64,000 bases of DNA from Agrobacterium sp. RAC06 (GCF_001713475.1 NZ_CP016499.1:1736001-1800000), one strand, 5' to 3'; numbered from the stretch's first letter, positions 1-8,594 are shown. The notes: a model not told the origin generated them from the letters alone. Numbers and translations are program-made.

Positions 1-912
1 ACCGGCAGCACGGGCCGCCTGGAGGACCGTATGGCCGGGAGCGCAGAGGCCGTCCTTGCCGGACATGGCAAAGGTCACCTTGGTGGCCTGTTCGCCATCG
101 CCATGGTCGGCGACGACCACCAGGGGCTCCGCCTTCACCGGCTGGAAGGCTTCCTCGTGATACTGTTTCATGTCGAAGCCTGCGCCTTCGAGCGCCTCGC
201 GCACGGTCGCCATGAAGGGCGCTGGGCCGCAGCAAAAGACAGTGCGCTCCAGGAAGTCAGGCGCCAAAAGGGCGATCTTTGCCTTATCGATGCGACCCTT
301 CAGGCCCGACCAGAGCTGGCCGCGGCCGAGCTGCTCGATGATGAAGCCGAGCTGGAAGTTCGGCATGTCGCGGGCCTTGGCCTCCAGCTCCCAGCGGAAG
401 ATGATGTCATCAGGCGAGCGCGCGCAGTTGAGGAAAGTGATGTCGCTGTCTGGCGCGCGGTCGCTGAGGTCGCGCGTCATCGACATCATCGGCGTCACGC
501 CGGAGCCGGCGGAAACGAAAAGGTATTTCTTGCCGGGGTGCTTGGCATAGGAGAAGTCGCCGAGCGGACCGAAGGCCTTCAGCGCCATGCCGGGCTTCAG
601 GTTGTCGAACATCCAGCGCGTGCCAATCGAGTCCTTCTGCGCCTTGACCGTCACGGCGACCGTATAGGGCCGCGAGGGGCTGGAGGAGAGCGTGTAGGTG
701 CGCATCACCGGCTCAGGCCCGACGGGGATCTCGAGCGTGACGAACTGGCCCGGCATGTAGCGGAACCAAAGGTTCGGCTTGTTCGGCTTGAAGGTGAAGG
801 TCATCACGTCGGCGGCTTCCGGCGTGACGGCGACGCATTCGAGCAGATGCTCCCGGTCGGACCAGGGGCGCATCTCATCGACATGGCGATACTGGGTGAC
901 GGCGATGTTCAT
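1..912 (-). CDS. gbcB: Glycine betaine demethylase reductase subunit (partial, C-terminus outside window)
   Basis: Likely reductase that passes electrons from NAD(P)H through FAD and a [2Fe-2S] ferredoxin domain to the Rieske oxygenase GbcA. The 304 visible codons start at the ATG at 912, two bases after the gbcA stop, so the two genes form an operon. The flavin-binding motif RTYTLSSSP, the nucleotide-binding VSAGSGVTPMMSM and the CCGPAPFM motif are readable. The ferredoxin domain begins in the last visible residues, but its iron-binding cysteines lie beyond the window edge. The family is clear. The betaine substrate is inferred from the partner gene. Confidence 0.88.
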   Translation of the reverse strand, partial: MNIAVTQYRHVDEMRPWSDREHLLECVAVTPEAADVMTFTFKPNKPNLWFRYMPGQFVTLEIPVGPEPVMRTYTLSSSPSRPYTVAVTVKAQKDSIGTRWMFDNLKPGMALKAFGPLGDFSYAKHPGKKYLFVSAGSGVTPMMSMTRDLSDRAPDSDITFLNCARSPDDIIFRWELEAKARDMPNFQLGFIIEQLGRGQLWSGLKGRIDKAKIALLAPDFLERTVFCCGPAPFMATVREALEGAGFDMKQYHEEAFQPVKAEPLVVVADHGDGEQATKVTFAMSGKDGLCAPGHTVLQAARAAG

Positions 913-914
913 GG

Positions 915-2159
915 TCAAGCCACCGCAGACAGGCGGGCCTTGTCGCCCTGCAGGCGGCCCGTCATGAAGTTGGAATACCACTCGACGAACTGCATGACGC
1001 CACCTTCGTGATCTACGGAATAGGGACCGGGCTCATAGGCCGGCGAGCGGATGCCAAACGCGTTTTCCTCGACGATGGAGCGGTCCTGGTCGTTGGTCAT
1101 GTTCCAGACATGGGTCAGCTCTTCGAGGTCGTAATCGACGCCTTCGACCGCGTCCTTGTTGACCAGCCAGGTGGTGGTGACGGCCGTCTCTTCGGCCGAG
1201 AGCGGCAGGACACGGAAGGAGATCGCATGGTCGCCGAGGATGTGGTTCCAGGTCGTCGGATAGTGGAAGAGCAGCATGGTGCCGATATGGCTGATCGGAA
1301 CATCGGCGGAGAGCGGCTTCTTGACGGCGCGCTTGCCGGACATGGTGTAGCTCTCGGCATCTTCTATCAGCGGCATGCGGGCCGTGCGGAACTGGCCCGA
1401 CGGGTCCATATTGAAGGCGGACGGGAGGTCTGCGGCTTCGCAGCGCGCCCAGTGCTTGGAGATGAACGGGTCATCACCCGCACCCTGGACGCCGGTTGCG
1501 GTCGGGGCTTCCGGATAGGTGCGGCAGAGCTCCGGGTGATTGCCGGCGCAGTGGTAGCATTCGCGGTTGTTTTCCCAGACGAGCTTCCAGTTGCCCTTCT
1601 CGATGATCGTGTTCTTGTGGGCGACCTTGGCTTCCCACAGGCGGTGCGGGCGCAGATAGGGTTCGATCGAGGCGCGCATCGGCGCGAAATCAGGGGCTTC
1701 GTTGGCGAGACAGACGAAGATGTAACCACCGACGCTTTCGCAATGGACGGTCTTCAGGCCGAATTCGGCCTTGTCGAAAGTCTCACCCATCTGGCGCGCG
1801 AAGACGAGCGATCCGTCGAGGTCATAGGTCCAGTTGTGATAGGGGCAGACGAGCTTGGCAGCTGCGCCCTTGTCCTTGGTGCAGACGCGATGGCCGCGAT
1901 GGCGACAGGTGTTGTGGAAGGCGCGGATGACCTGATCCTTGCCGCGGACGATGACAACCGGGTAGTCGCCGATCTGGGCGGTAAAATAGTTGCCGGCGCG
2001 CGGGATCTCGCAGTCATGGCCGATGAACAGCCAATCGCGATACCAGATCATCTCCATGTCGAGTTTGAAGTAGTCCTGGTCGATGTAAAATGGCTGTTCG
2101 AGCGAGAAACCCTCGCGGCGGTTCTTCAGCTGGCGCAGCACGTTGGCCTGCAGATCCAT
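915..2159 (-). CDS. gbcA: Glycine betaine monooxygenase (demethylase), Rieske oxygenase alpha subunit
   Basis: Oxidatively removes one methyl group from glycine betaine, giving dimethylglycine and formaldehyde, the first step of aerobic betaine catabolism. The 414-residue protein has the Rieske motif C85-x-H87-x17-C105-x2-H108 and, in the catalytic domain, NNRECYHCAGNHPEL with the histidines expected to bind mononuclear iron. The C-terminal region (VEGVDYD, TNDQDR, PGPYS) matches what I remember of Pseudomonas GbcA. The ATG at 2159 is chosen because a GAGGA ribosome site lies just upstream and because extending the frame runs toward the riboswitch. The leader carries a cobalamin riboswitch, which is unexpected for this enzyme. 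A related betaine substrate such as stachydrine cannot be excluded. Confidence 0.9.
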   Translation of the reverse strand: MDLQANVLRQLKNRREGFSLEQPFYIDQDYFKLDMEMIWYRDWLFIGHDCEIPRAGNYFTAQIGDYPVVIVRGKDQVIRAFHNTCRHRGHRVCTKDKGAAAKLVCPYHNWTYDLDGSLVFARQMGETFDKAEFGLKTVHCESVGGYIFVCLANEAPDFAPMRASIEPYLRPHRLWEAKVAHKNTIIEKGNWKLVWENNRECYHCAGNHPELCRTYPEAPTATGVQGAGDDPFISKHWARCEAADLPSAFNMDPSGQFRTARMPLIEDAESYTMSGKRAVKKPLSADVPISHIGTMLLFHYPTTWNHILGDHAISFRVLPLSAEETAVTTTWLVNKDAVEGVDYDLEELTHVWNMTNDQDRSIVEENAFGIRSPAYEPGPYSVDHEGGVMQFVEWYSNFMTGRLQGDKARLSAVA

Positions 2160-2212
2160 GTCGTCCTCGTGTTTCAAAAACTCGGGGGAGATGAGAGCGC
2201 AGCCTGCCGTCG

Positions 2213-2338
2213 CCCTGGGAAGGCGGTGTGCATGGCTATCTCTGGTCGCCCTCCGCAACCTCAAATGTCCGTCTGCCAAGGCTGGTTTCCGGGCTCAGGA
2301 GTGGTCCATTTGCGGACCGCGTCGGCGCCTTCCCAGGG
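2213..2338 (-). repeat. 13-nt self-complementary pair linking riboswitch core and gbcA leader
   Basis: The riboswitch core segment CCCTGGGAAGGCG (2338 to 2326 on the minus strand) has a perfect 13-base complement, CGCCTTCCCAGGG, at 2225 to 2213, about 54 bases before the gbcA start. Pairing would dismantle the ligand-binding core, so this is a candidate expression-platform switch. The complementarity is seen directly. The regulatory use is inferred. Confidence 0.6.
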
Positions 2339-2455
2339 TTACCCCCAGTGGCCTTCTGCCAAAACGCATTCTCCACCACCGTTGCGGGGGCAGCGCCGGA
2401 TTTTGACCGGCTTCCCGATTTCCCACCCTCCCTAGCAGGGCAGCACCTCGAGCTT
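2262..2455 (-). promoter_or_regulatory. Cobalamin (B12) riboswitch in the gbcA leader
   Basis: Read on the minus strand, the element has the conserved blocks of class I cobalamin riboswitches in order: GAGGTGCTGCC and AGGGA at the 5' side, then GCCGGTCAAAATCCGGC followed by GCTGCCCCCGCAACGGT, then GCCACTGGG and CCTGGGAAGGCG, and finally GAGCCCGGAAACCAGCC. Order and spacing are as in the known family, about 195 nt in all. It points toward gbcA, whose start is about 100 bases beyond its 3' end. Such elements normally switch genes off when adenosyl- or aquo-cobalamin is abundant. Confidence 0.93.
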
Positions 2456-2768
2456 GCCTGCATCTAATCACAGGCGGCAGGCCTCCGCTGCATTGCAGAA
2501 CGACACGGCCCAAATCGTTTGCGACATCCCACAGGCGACGATAAAGGGCGGCAAGCTCGGGAATTTCCCATTGTTTTCCGGGAGGTGCGGCGGCTGCGCT
2601 TCTCTGGCCGCTGAAATCATGGCGCAAACGGGCGATTTGAGGCAGTTGCACGGAACTGCACTGCGGCAAGCCTCGCGAAACCTCGCTGATGTAGAATACC
2701 ATCAAATCATGATTAACCATGCTGCGTTAAGCTCAAGCAATCAGTCCGGGTACCGTCAGAGCGTCAAG
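2456..2768. other. Intergenic region holding divergent promoters of the gbcA leader and the 2769 gene
   Basis: No convincing gene. It must contain the promoter of the riboswitch transcript (leftward) and of the gene at 2769 (rightward). Visible dyads are GGGAATTTCCC near 2561, AATCATGATT near 2705, and an imperfect spaced pair: CAAATCGTTTGCG near 2512 with CGCAAACGGGCGATTTG near 2622. No match to a known operator was recognised. Confidence 0.4.
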
Positions 2769-3374
2769 ATGCAGAAACTCAGATACTACGCGGCTCCCAA
2801 AGCGGAAACGCAAACGCCGCCCTCGTCAAAGGCAGTCCATACCGAGTTCCTGAGAACCGGTCGGATCTCGCGCAGCCGCGAGGACTGGCTGCCGGACGAG
2901 CGCCGGTATCTTTCCTATGAGGAAGTTGCGGCGCGGACCGGGCGGCGGCTGGAGCGGGCGGCCGAGACGACGCATGAGCGCATCAACGGCTTTCACCGTT
3001 CGATCAAGTTCCCCAAAGTCATCTTCCACCGCACACTGAACAACAGCCCACATCTGGGCTACTGTCACGTGACGGCGGCGCGCACGAATTTCGCGCAGTA
3101 TGCCGATGTCAAATGGGCCTTCTACATCGCCAATTTCTTTGCCGAACTCGGTGGGGAAGAGGTGTTCTTCGAGCAGATCAAGCAGAATTACGGACGGATG
3201 TATTTCGCCGTGGCGATCAAGCCGGAGGCGGAGGCCAAGGCGATGACCATCGACCGTTCGTTCCGCAACAACGGACTTTTATTCCAGACAGTGGATCCGA
3301 AAGAGGCGCTGCGGAACGTACTGATGCTCGGCGCACGAGACGCCGAGCTCAGGAAGATCATCGCAAAACTTTGA
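2769..3374 (+). CDS. Conserved hypothetical protein, 201 aa
   Basis: Not recognised with certainty. It may be a rhizobial uncharacterised family (DUF6656-like), but that is only an impression. From the ATG at 2769 the product is a soluble basic protein with no signal peptide or membrane segment. The part from about residue 35 on (EFLRTGRISRSREDWL) has regular amphipathic composition, histidine and aromatic clusters (HRTLNNSPHLGYCH) and a C-terminal acidic-basic helix. Codon use resembles that of the neighbours, which supports a real gene. The frame is open further upstream, but that extension has poor composition. It stands alone, convergent with the GGDEF gene 16 bases away. Confidence 0.65.
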   Translation: MQKLRYYAAPKAETQTPPSSKAVHTEFLRTGRISRSREDWLPDERRYLSYEEVAARTGRRLERAAETTHERINGFHRSIKFPKVIFHRTLNNSPHLGYCHVTAARTNFAQYADVKWAFYIANFFAELGGEEVFFEQIKQNYGRMYFAVAIKPEAEAKAMTIDRSFRNNGLLFQTVDPKEALRNVLMLGARDAELRKIIAKL

Positions 3375-3390
3375 AAGTGGACTTCGACGC

Positions 3391-4470
3391 TCAGGCGCCG
3401 AAACCGCCCACCGGCTTCTTCTTGTAGAGCAGCCAGTCCTTCGAGACATAATCGCTTGCACCGTAGATCGTCACGGTGTCGCCGCCGGCTGCCTTCGAGG
3501 TGGCGAGCGCCTTTTCGGCGAAGTTGGTGAAGTCGAAGGCGTTCGGGGCCTGCTCGGAGAAGCAGATGCCGAAGGACATGCCTAGCTGGCCCATGCGGGC
3601 ACCGGTCGACGAGCCTACGAAATTGGTGGCCTTGAGCTTGGCGCGAACGAGATCGACCACGCGGCTGATCTCTTCCTGGTCCGAAGTGTAAAGCAGCAGT
3701 CCGAAGCGGCCGGCATCGAAGCGGCAGGCGAGATCGCCACCGCCGGAGACGGCTTCCAGCACCTTGGCGACCTGCATCAGGAAACGCTCGGCAACGGCCG
3801 GGCCCATCTGCTCCTGGATGCGCGCATAGTCGTCGATTTCGCCGATGGCGACACCGCAGAGTACCGGCATTTCCGGGTTCACATAGATCTTCGCGACCGC
3901 CTTGTTGAAGGCACGGCGGCTGGCAAGGCGGGTGACCGGATCAACGAATTTCGCGGCTTCGGCCTCTTCGGCCTCGCGCTGCAGGTCGGCAAGGGCTGCG
4001 GTCTTGTCGACCACGGCGCGCACGACATTGCTGTTCTGGTGAGCGCGCTTTTCGGTCGCGGCCTTCAGCATCTTGATCGACTGGCCGAGCGGCGTACCTT
4101 CGAGATCGGCTTCGGTCAGGATGGTCTTGGAAGCATGGCCGATGACGCGGCCGTAGTCGGTGAGCGAAATCTTCTCTTCGTTCAGCAGACTGATGAAATT
4201 GCTCATCTCGGCGCGAACCTGACCATTTTGGCGGCTCAGCAGCCCGTCTTCATGGTGGTGCGGCAGGTATTTGCGGCCGAGTTCGTCGAGGGCCTCCTGG
4301 GTCTTTATCTTGCCCAGCGCAATGAACTCGCGGACAAGTTCCGGATTGCTGCCGGAATAGGCCTCGTAAACCAGTTCGTAATTGCGCGGCAAACCGTCGA
4401 TGCCCATCTGATGCATGGCGGTCGCGACACGAAGCGCAATGCTGGCGGCCGGATTCTTGACTTGCTGCAT
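3391..4470 (-). CDS. GGDEF-domain protein with degenerate active site, 359 aa
   Basis: Relative of diguanylate cyclases, but probably not one. The N-terminal half (to about residue 160) is a helical region of the type common in rhizobial GGDEF proteins. The GGDEF domain starts at DPVTRLASRRAF. Where the signature GG(D/E)EF should stand, the protein reads RFDAGRFGLLLY, so the metal- and substrate-binding residues are lost. It may bind c-di-GMP or GTP, or act through partner proteins. The ATG at 4470 is preceded by GGGGAAG at good distance; an extension to 4518 lacks such a site. It is monocistronic. Confidence 0.88.
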   Translation of the reverse strand: MQQVKNPAASIALRVATAMHQMGIDGLPRNYELVYEAYSGSNPELVREFIALGKIKTQEALDELGRKYLPHHHEDGLLSRQNGQVRAEMSNFISLLNEEKISLTDYGRVIGHASKTILTEADLEGTPLGQSIKMLKAATEKRAHQNSNVVRAVVDKTAALADLQREAEEAEAAKFVDPVTRLASRRAFNKAVAKIYVNPEMPVLCGVAIGEIDDYARIQEQMGPAVAERFLMQVAKVLEAVSGGGDLACRFDAGRFGLLLYTSDQEEISRVVDLVRAKLKATNFVGSSTGARMGQLGMSFGICFSEQAPNAFDFTNFAEKALATSKAAGGDTVTIYGASDYVSKDWLLYKKKPVGGFGA

Positions 4471-4687
4471 CTGTCCACTTCCCCGAATGAGGCTTTCCCG
4501 TCTCTTAGTCCAGACCATAGGCGAACAGTTCTTTCTTTCAGTTACGCCGGTAGTTAAAATTCGAACGATTTGGGCTCCCCTTTAAAAATTAGGGTAGAAA
4601 CTACCCCTGGCTCGGCCGAAAAGAGGTTTGCCGCCTCCTTCCGCACGCGATAAGGACGGTCGAAGGCAGACTGGAAGGCTCTCGAAA

Positions 4688-5680
4688 ATGGCGCGGATCA
4701 TCCCGATCGCTACCGACAAGGACAAGGCGGAGGCCATTGCGGCGGCGACCGAGGTGCTGCTGCGCCACCTTCCCGTGGCGATCCCCACCGAGACCGTCTA
4801 CGGGCTTGCAGCCGACGCAACCCATCCGGCGGCCATCACGTCGATCTACGAAACAAAGGGGCGGCCGCGCTTCAATCCGCTGATCTGCCACATGGCGGAT
4901 CTCGAGATGGCGGAACGCTACGCCGACTTCGATCCGATCTCACGGCAACTGGCGAAGGCCTTCTGGCCGGGGCCGATGACGCTCGTTCTGCCGCTCAAGG
5001 ACAATTGCGGCATTCATCCGCTGGCGACCGCGGGGCTCGATAGCGTGGGCATACGCGTGCCTGTCGGCTTTACCGCAGAACTCATTCGCAGTCTCGACCG
5101 GCCGCTTGCAGCACCGAGCGCCAATTCCTCCGGACGGATCAGCCCGACGACAGCGCGGCATGTGGAGGCCGATCTCGGCCAGAAGATCGAGGTCATCGTC
5201 GATGGCGGCCCCTGCCCCGTCGGCGTGGAATCGACGATCGTGAAAGTCGAGGGCGGCGAAATCCGGCTGCTCAGACCGGGCGGCATCGCCGTCGAGGCAA
5301 TTGAGGCCGTAACGGGCAAGTCGGTCATGCGTCCAAAGACGTCTGGAACGGCAGCGATCGAGGCGCCGGGCATGCTCGCTTCGCACTATGCGCCCAATGC
5401 TGCCGTGCGACTGAATGCGACAGAGGTCTCCGGTCGGGAAGCCTTGATCGCCTTTGGTCCCTACGACATATCCGGCGCCTCGACCGCGCATGCCGTTTTC
5501 AACCTGAGCCCCACGGCGGACCTCGCTGAAGCGGCCAGCAATCTCTTCGATTATCTGAAGCGTGCCGATGCAAGCGGGGCTGCGGGCATTGCCGTAGCGC
5601 CCATCCCTGACGAGGGTCTGGGTGAGGCGATCAATGACCGGCTGATGCGGGCGGCTGCACCACGTGGCTCGGGGGGATGA
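4688..5680 (+). CDS. tsaC: L-threonylcarbamoyladenylate synthase, Sua5 type
   Basis: Makes threonylcarbamoyl-AMP from threonine, bicarbonate and ATP for the t6A37 modification of ANN-decoding tRNAs. The 330-residue product has the YrdC domain at about 10-200, with PTETVYGLAADA, KGRPRFNPL (the KxR signature) and APSANSSGRISPT (SxN). A shorter C-terminal Sua5 domain follows, with HYAPN, so this is the long Sua5 form rather than the short TsaC/YrdC form. GGAAGG precedes the ATG at 4688. It overlaps the next gene by four bases (ATGA), implying translational coupling with the FAD oxidoreductase, a pairing with no obvious metabolic reason. Confidence 0.93.
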   Translation: MARIIPIATDKDKAEAIAAATEVLLRHLPVAIPTETVYGLAADATHPAAITSIYETKGRPRFNPLICHMADLEMAERYADFDPISRQLAKAFWPGPMTLVLPLKDNCGIHPLATAGLDSVGIRVPVGFTAELIRSLDRPLAAPSANSSGRISPTTARHVEADLGQKIEVIVDGGPCPVGVESTIVKVEGGEIRLLRPGGIAVEAIEAVTGKSVMRPKTSGTAAIEAPGMLASHYAPNAAVRLNATEVSGREALIAFGPYDISGASTAHAVFNLSPTADLAEAASNLFDYLKRADASGAAGIAVAPIPDEGLGEAINDRLMRAAAPRGSGG

Positions 5681-7113
5681 CAAAGATGAATGTGACCATG
5701 AGCCTTGCGGACCGTCTGCGCGCCTTCGTCGATATCGTCGGCGAGGCCAATGCGCTGACCACGGCTGCTGATATCAAACCCTATCTGACGGAGAACCGGG
5801 GGCTTTATCACGGCGCCTCGCCGCTGGTGCTGAAGCCCGGCTCGACCCAGGAGGTTTCAGCCATCCTCAAGCTCGCCTCTGAAACGGGCACATCGATCGT
5901 GCCGGTCAGCGGCCGCACCGGACTTGTCGGAGGGCAAGTGCCCCGCGAAGACGGACACGACGTGCTGCTCTCGCTGGAGCGAATGAACAAGATCCGGGAA
6001 GTCGATCCCGTCGCCGATGTGATCGTTGCCGATGGCGGGGCTGTTCTGGCCGATGTGCAGAAGGCGGCAGAGGCGCATGACCGACTGTTTCCGCTGTCGC
6101 TGGGTTCCGAAGGCTCGTGCCGGATCGGCGGCAATCTTGCGACCAATGCCGGCGGAACGGCGGTGCTTGCCTATGGTAATATGCGCCAGCTCTGCCTCGG
6201 GCTCGAAGTCGTGCTGCCGACGGGCGAGATCTGGGATGGTCTAAGGCGCCTGAAGAAGGACAATAGCGGTTACGACCTGCGCGATCTCTTCATCGGCGCG
6301 GAGGGCACGCTCGGCGTGATCACCGGCGCCGTTTTGAAGATGGTGCCGCGTCCGCGCGGGCGGCAGGTGGCCTATGCGGGCCTCGCTTCACCGGAGGCAG
6401 CCCTTGCCCTGTTCGAGAAGGCGTCGCAGCGCTGCGGCTCGGCACTGACAGGCTTCGAGCTGATGCCACGCATCGGCGTGGAATTCACCACCAAGCATAT
6501 TGTCGGCGTGCGTGACCCGCTCGCCTCGATCCATCCCTGGTATGCGCTCATCGACATCTCGACTTCGGATTCGGCCGAGACCGCAGATACGATGATGCAT
6601 GAGCTTTTAGCAGAAGCGCATGAGGCCGGTCTCGTGTCTGATGCAGCGATCGCCAGTTCGCTCGCCCAGCAGGATGCCTTCTGGCACCTGCGCGAGAGCA
6701 TGTCCGAAGCGCAGAGACCGGAGGGCGGATCGATCAAGCATGATGTTTCGGTGCCCGTCTCCCGCATCCCGGCCTTCCTCAAAGAGGCGGATGTCGCCGT
6801 GCATGCCTTGATGCCGGATGCACGGATCTGCGCCTTCGGGCATCTCGGCGATGGCAATATCCATTATAACATCAGCCAGCCTGTGGGTGCCGACAAGGCA
6901 GAGTTCATTGGTCGCTGGCGCGAGGTCAATGCCGTGGTGCATGCGGTCGTTCACAAGCATACGGGCTCGATTTCGGCGGAGCATGGCGTCGGTCAGCTAA
7001 AGCGTGACGAACTGGCGGCCAGCCGGCCGGCGATCGAAACGGAGCTGATGCGGCGCATCAAGCAGGCCTTCGACCCGGCAGGCATCATGAACCCCGGCAA
7101 GGTGATCGGCTGA
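5677..7113 (+). CDS. FAD-binding D-2-hydroxyacid dehydrogenase (D-2-hydroxyglutarate dehydrogenase-like)
   Basis: A 478-residue flavoprotein of the GlcD/DLD family, which oxidises D-2-hydroxyacids to 2-oxoacids. The PCMH-type FAD domain shows IVPVSGRTGLVGG, GSEGSCRIGGNLATNAGG and GAEGTLGVITGAV. The C-terminal domain carries the metal/substrate motifs HLGDGNIHYN and SAEHGVGQLKR. Among family members the text looks closest to D-2-hydroxyglutarate dehydrogenases and D-lactate dehydrogenases lacking an Fe-S domain. D-2-hydroxyglutarate arises as a by-product of serine synthesis. The exact substrate cannot be fixed from sequence. The start overlaps the tsaC stop. Confidence 0.87.
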   Translation: MTKMNVTMSLADRLRAFVDIVGEANALTTAADIKPYLTENRGLYHGASPLVLKPGSTQEVSAILKLASETGTSIVPVSGRTGLVGGQVPREDGHDVLLSLERMNKIREVDPVADVIVADGGAVLADVQKAAEAHDRLFPLSLGSEGSCRIGGNLATNAGGTAVLAYGNMRQLCLGLEVVLPTGEIWDGLRRLKKDNSGYDLRDLFIGAEGTLGVITGAVLKMVPRPRGRQVAYAGLASPEAALALFEKASQRCGSALTGFELMPRIGVEFTTKHIVGVRDPLASIHPWYALIDISTSDSAETADTMMHELLAEAHEAGLVSDAAIASSLAQQDAFWHLRESMSEAQRPEGGSIKHDVSVPVSRIPAFLKEADVAVHALMPDARICAFGHLGDGNIHYNISQPVGADKAEFIGRWREVNAVVHAVVHKHTGSISAEHGVGQLKRDELAASRPAIETELMRRIKQAFDPAGIMNPGKVIG

Positions 7114-7117
7114 TCCT

Positions 7118-7504
7118 ATGAGCGGCGCCCCTCGCCTTTCGCTCCGGATCGATCTTTCCAATGGCGCAAGGCTCGGGCCGGGCAAGGCGCAGTTGCTTTT
7201 GCTGATTGAGGAGCACGGCTCGATCCGGGCGGCGGGGGCGGCAATGGGCATGTCCTATCGGCGGGCCTGGCTGCTGGCGGACGAGATCAACCGCATGTTC
7301 AAGGAGCCTTCGATCTTCACCCGCCACGGGGGCAGAAGCGGCGGCGGTGCCGGGCTGACGCCGTTCGGCGAGTTGCTGATCGGCGCCTGCAGGCGCATGG
7401 ATGCGGAGAGCCGCAAAGCAATCCAGACTGATCTCGCCTGGCTTGAAAGCATGCAGGCGGCGGAATTTGTCGCCGGCGGCCGCAAGAGCGACGACGACGG
7501 CTGA
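7118..7504 (+). CDS. ModE-like winged-helix regulator lacking molybdate-binding domains
   Basis: A 128-residue protein equivalent to the N-terminal DNA-binding half of ModE: IDLSNGARLGPGKAQLL, then the helix-turn-helix GSIRAAGAAMGMSYRRAWLL, then TRHGGRSGGGAGLTPFG. The C-terminal Mop domains that bind molybdate in E. coli ModE are absent. It begins four bases after the preceding dehydrogenase gene stop and ends four bases short of the convergent modC stop. Its likely target is the palindrome at 10132-10155 before modA. How it senses molybdate without Mop domains is open; many alphaproteobacteria have such one-domain forms. Confidence 0.85.
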   Translation: MSGAPRLSLRIDLSNGARLGPGKAQLLLLIEEHGSIRAAGAAMGMSYRRAWLLADEINRMFKEPSIFTRHGGRSGGGAGLTPFGELLIGACRRMDAESRKAIQTDLAWLESMQAAEFVAGGRKSDDDG

Positions 7505-7508
7505 AGCA

Positions 7509-8594
7509 TCAGCCTCGCGCCTGACGAAACAGAGCGTCCGAGGCAATCGAGACCGTCTTGAACAGCAGATGCACGCGCATTCCAGGCGCGAGTGCGAGTT
7601 GGCGGCACGAGCGCCGTGTTACCTCTGCGATGAGAGTCTGGCCGTGGCAATCGACGGTCAGCGTTACGCTGCCGCCGTCGCGCTCGGCAAGCTGGACGAT
7701 TTCACCCGATAGCCGGTTGAGCGCCGAAAGCCCCTCGCCTGCCTCGGTCGCGACGACGATATCGGAGACGGGAACGAAAACGCGGACACGGGTGCCAACC
7801 GGCAGCGGCGTTTGCCGCAGAAGGATCGGGCCGGCGGCCGACTGCGCTTCTGTCAGGCCGTCGTCCTCGTGAAGACCGGTGATCTCGGCTTCGATGAAAT
7901 TACCTGCCGGAAGCTCCCCGGAGGCCTTAGCCACCATCGCGAGCGCCTCATCGGGGCGTCCGACGGCGATCGCTTTGCCGGCGTCGAAGGTGACGACGGC
8001 CGTCGCCAGCCGTGCCACCTCCTCGACGGAGTGGCTGACATAGAGGATCGGCACCCCGAATTCGTCGCGGATGCTCTCGATATAGGGCAGGATCTGCGCC
8101 TTTAGCGCGCCATCGAGCGCCGAGAGCGGCTCGTCCATCAGGAGCAGTTTCGGGCTTGCCATCAGCGCACGGCCAAGGGCCACGCGCTGCTTTTCGCCGC
8201 CGGAGAGATTTGCCGGGCGGCGGGCGAGCAGATCGGTGATGCCGAGGAGCGACGTGATGCGGGTGAGATCCTCGCGACGTTCGGCGCGCGGAAGCAGGCG
8301 TTCGCCGTAGCACAGGTTCTGCAGGACCGTCAGATGCGGAAAGAGGCGCCCTTCCTGGAAGACATAGCCGATGCGGCGGCGATGTGGCTGCACGAAGATC
8401 GAGGCGTCGCTCCAGGTCTCGCCGTTGAAGCTGATGCGCCCCTCCTGAGGTCGGATCAGGCCGGCAACAATATTGATCAACGTCGTCTTACCGGAGCCGG
8501 AAGCGCCGAACAGGGCTGTCAGCCCCTCGCCCACCGCAAGATCGGCTGCAAGCGTGAAATCACCCTGACGATGGCGGATCGACAGCTCCAGCAT
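7509..8594 (-). CDS. modC: Molybdate ABC transporter ATP-binding protein
   Basis: ATPase that drives molybdate import through ModB. The 361-residue protein has Walker A GASGSGKT (about 30-37), the ABC signature LSGGEKQ (about 130-136) and Walker B LLLMDEPLSALDG (about 150-162). A C-terminal TOBE/Mop-type domain (LNRLSGEIVQLAERDGG) probably binds oxyanion and regulates the transporter. The start codon shares one base with the modB stop, so the genes are coupled. Order is modA-modB-modC on the minus strand. Confidence 0.95.
   Translation of the reverse strand: MLELSIRHRQGDFTLAADLAVGEGLTALFGASGSGKTTLINIVAGLIRPQEGRISFNGETWSDASIFVQPHRRRIGYVFQEGRLFPHLTVLQNLCYGERLLPRAERREDLTRITSLLGITDLLARRPANLSGGEKQRVALGRALMASPKLLLMDEPLSALDGALKAQILPYIESIRDEFGVPILYVSHSVEEVARLATAVVTFDAGKAIAVGRPDEALAMVAKASGELPAGNFIEAEITGLHEDDGLTEAQSAAGPILLRQTPLPVGTRVRVFVPVSDIVVATEAGEGLSALNRLSGEIVQLAERDGGSVTLTVDCHGQTLIAEVTRRSCRQLALAPGMRVHLLFKTVSIASDALFRQARG

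Noticed and set aside
1008..2435. Long plus-strand frame of 475 codons opposite gbcA
   Set aside because: Antisense shadow of a GC-rich gene; composition (many Asp-Arg-Val-Gly) is non-protein-like and gbcA plus the riboswitch explain the region.
2295..2720. Minus-strand frame of 141 codons upstream of gbcA, with a helix-like middle part
   Set aside because: It runs through the conserved cobalamin riboswitch, has no ribosome site and ends in low-quality Arg-rich text.
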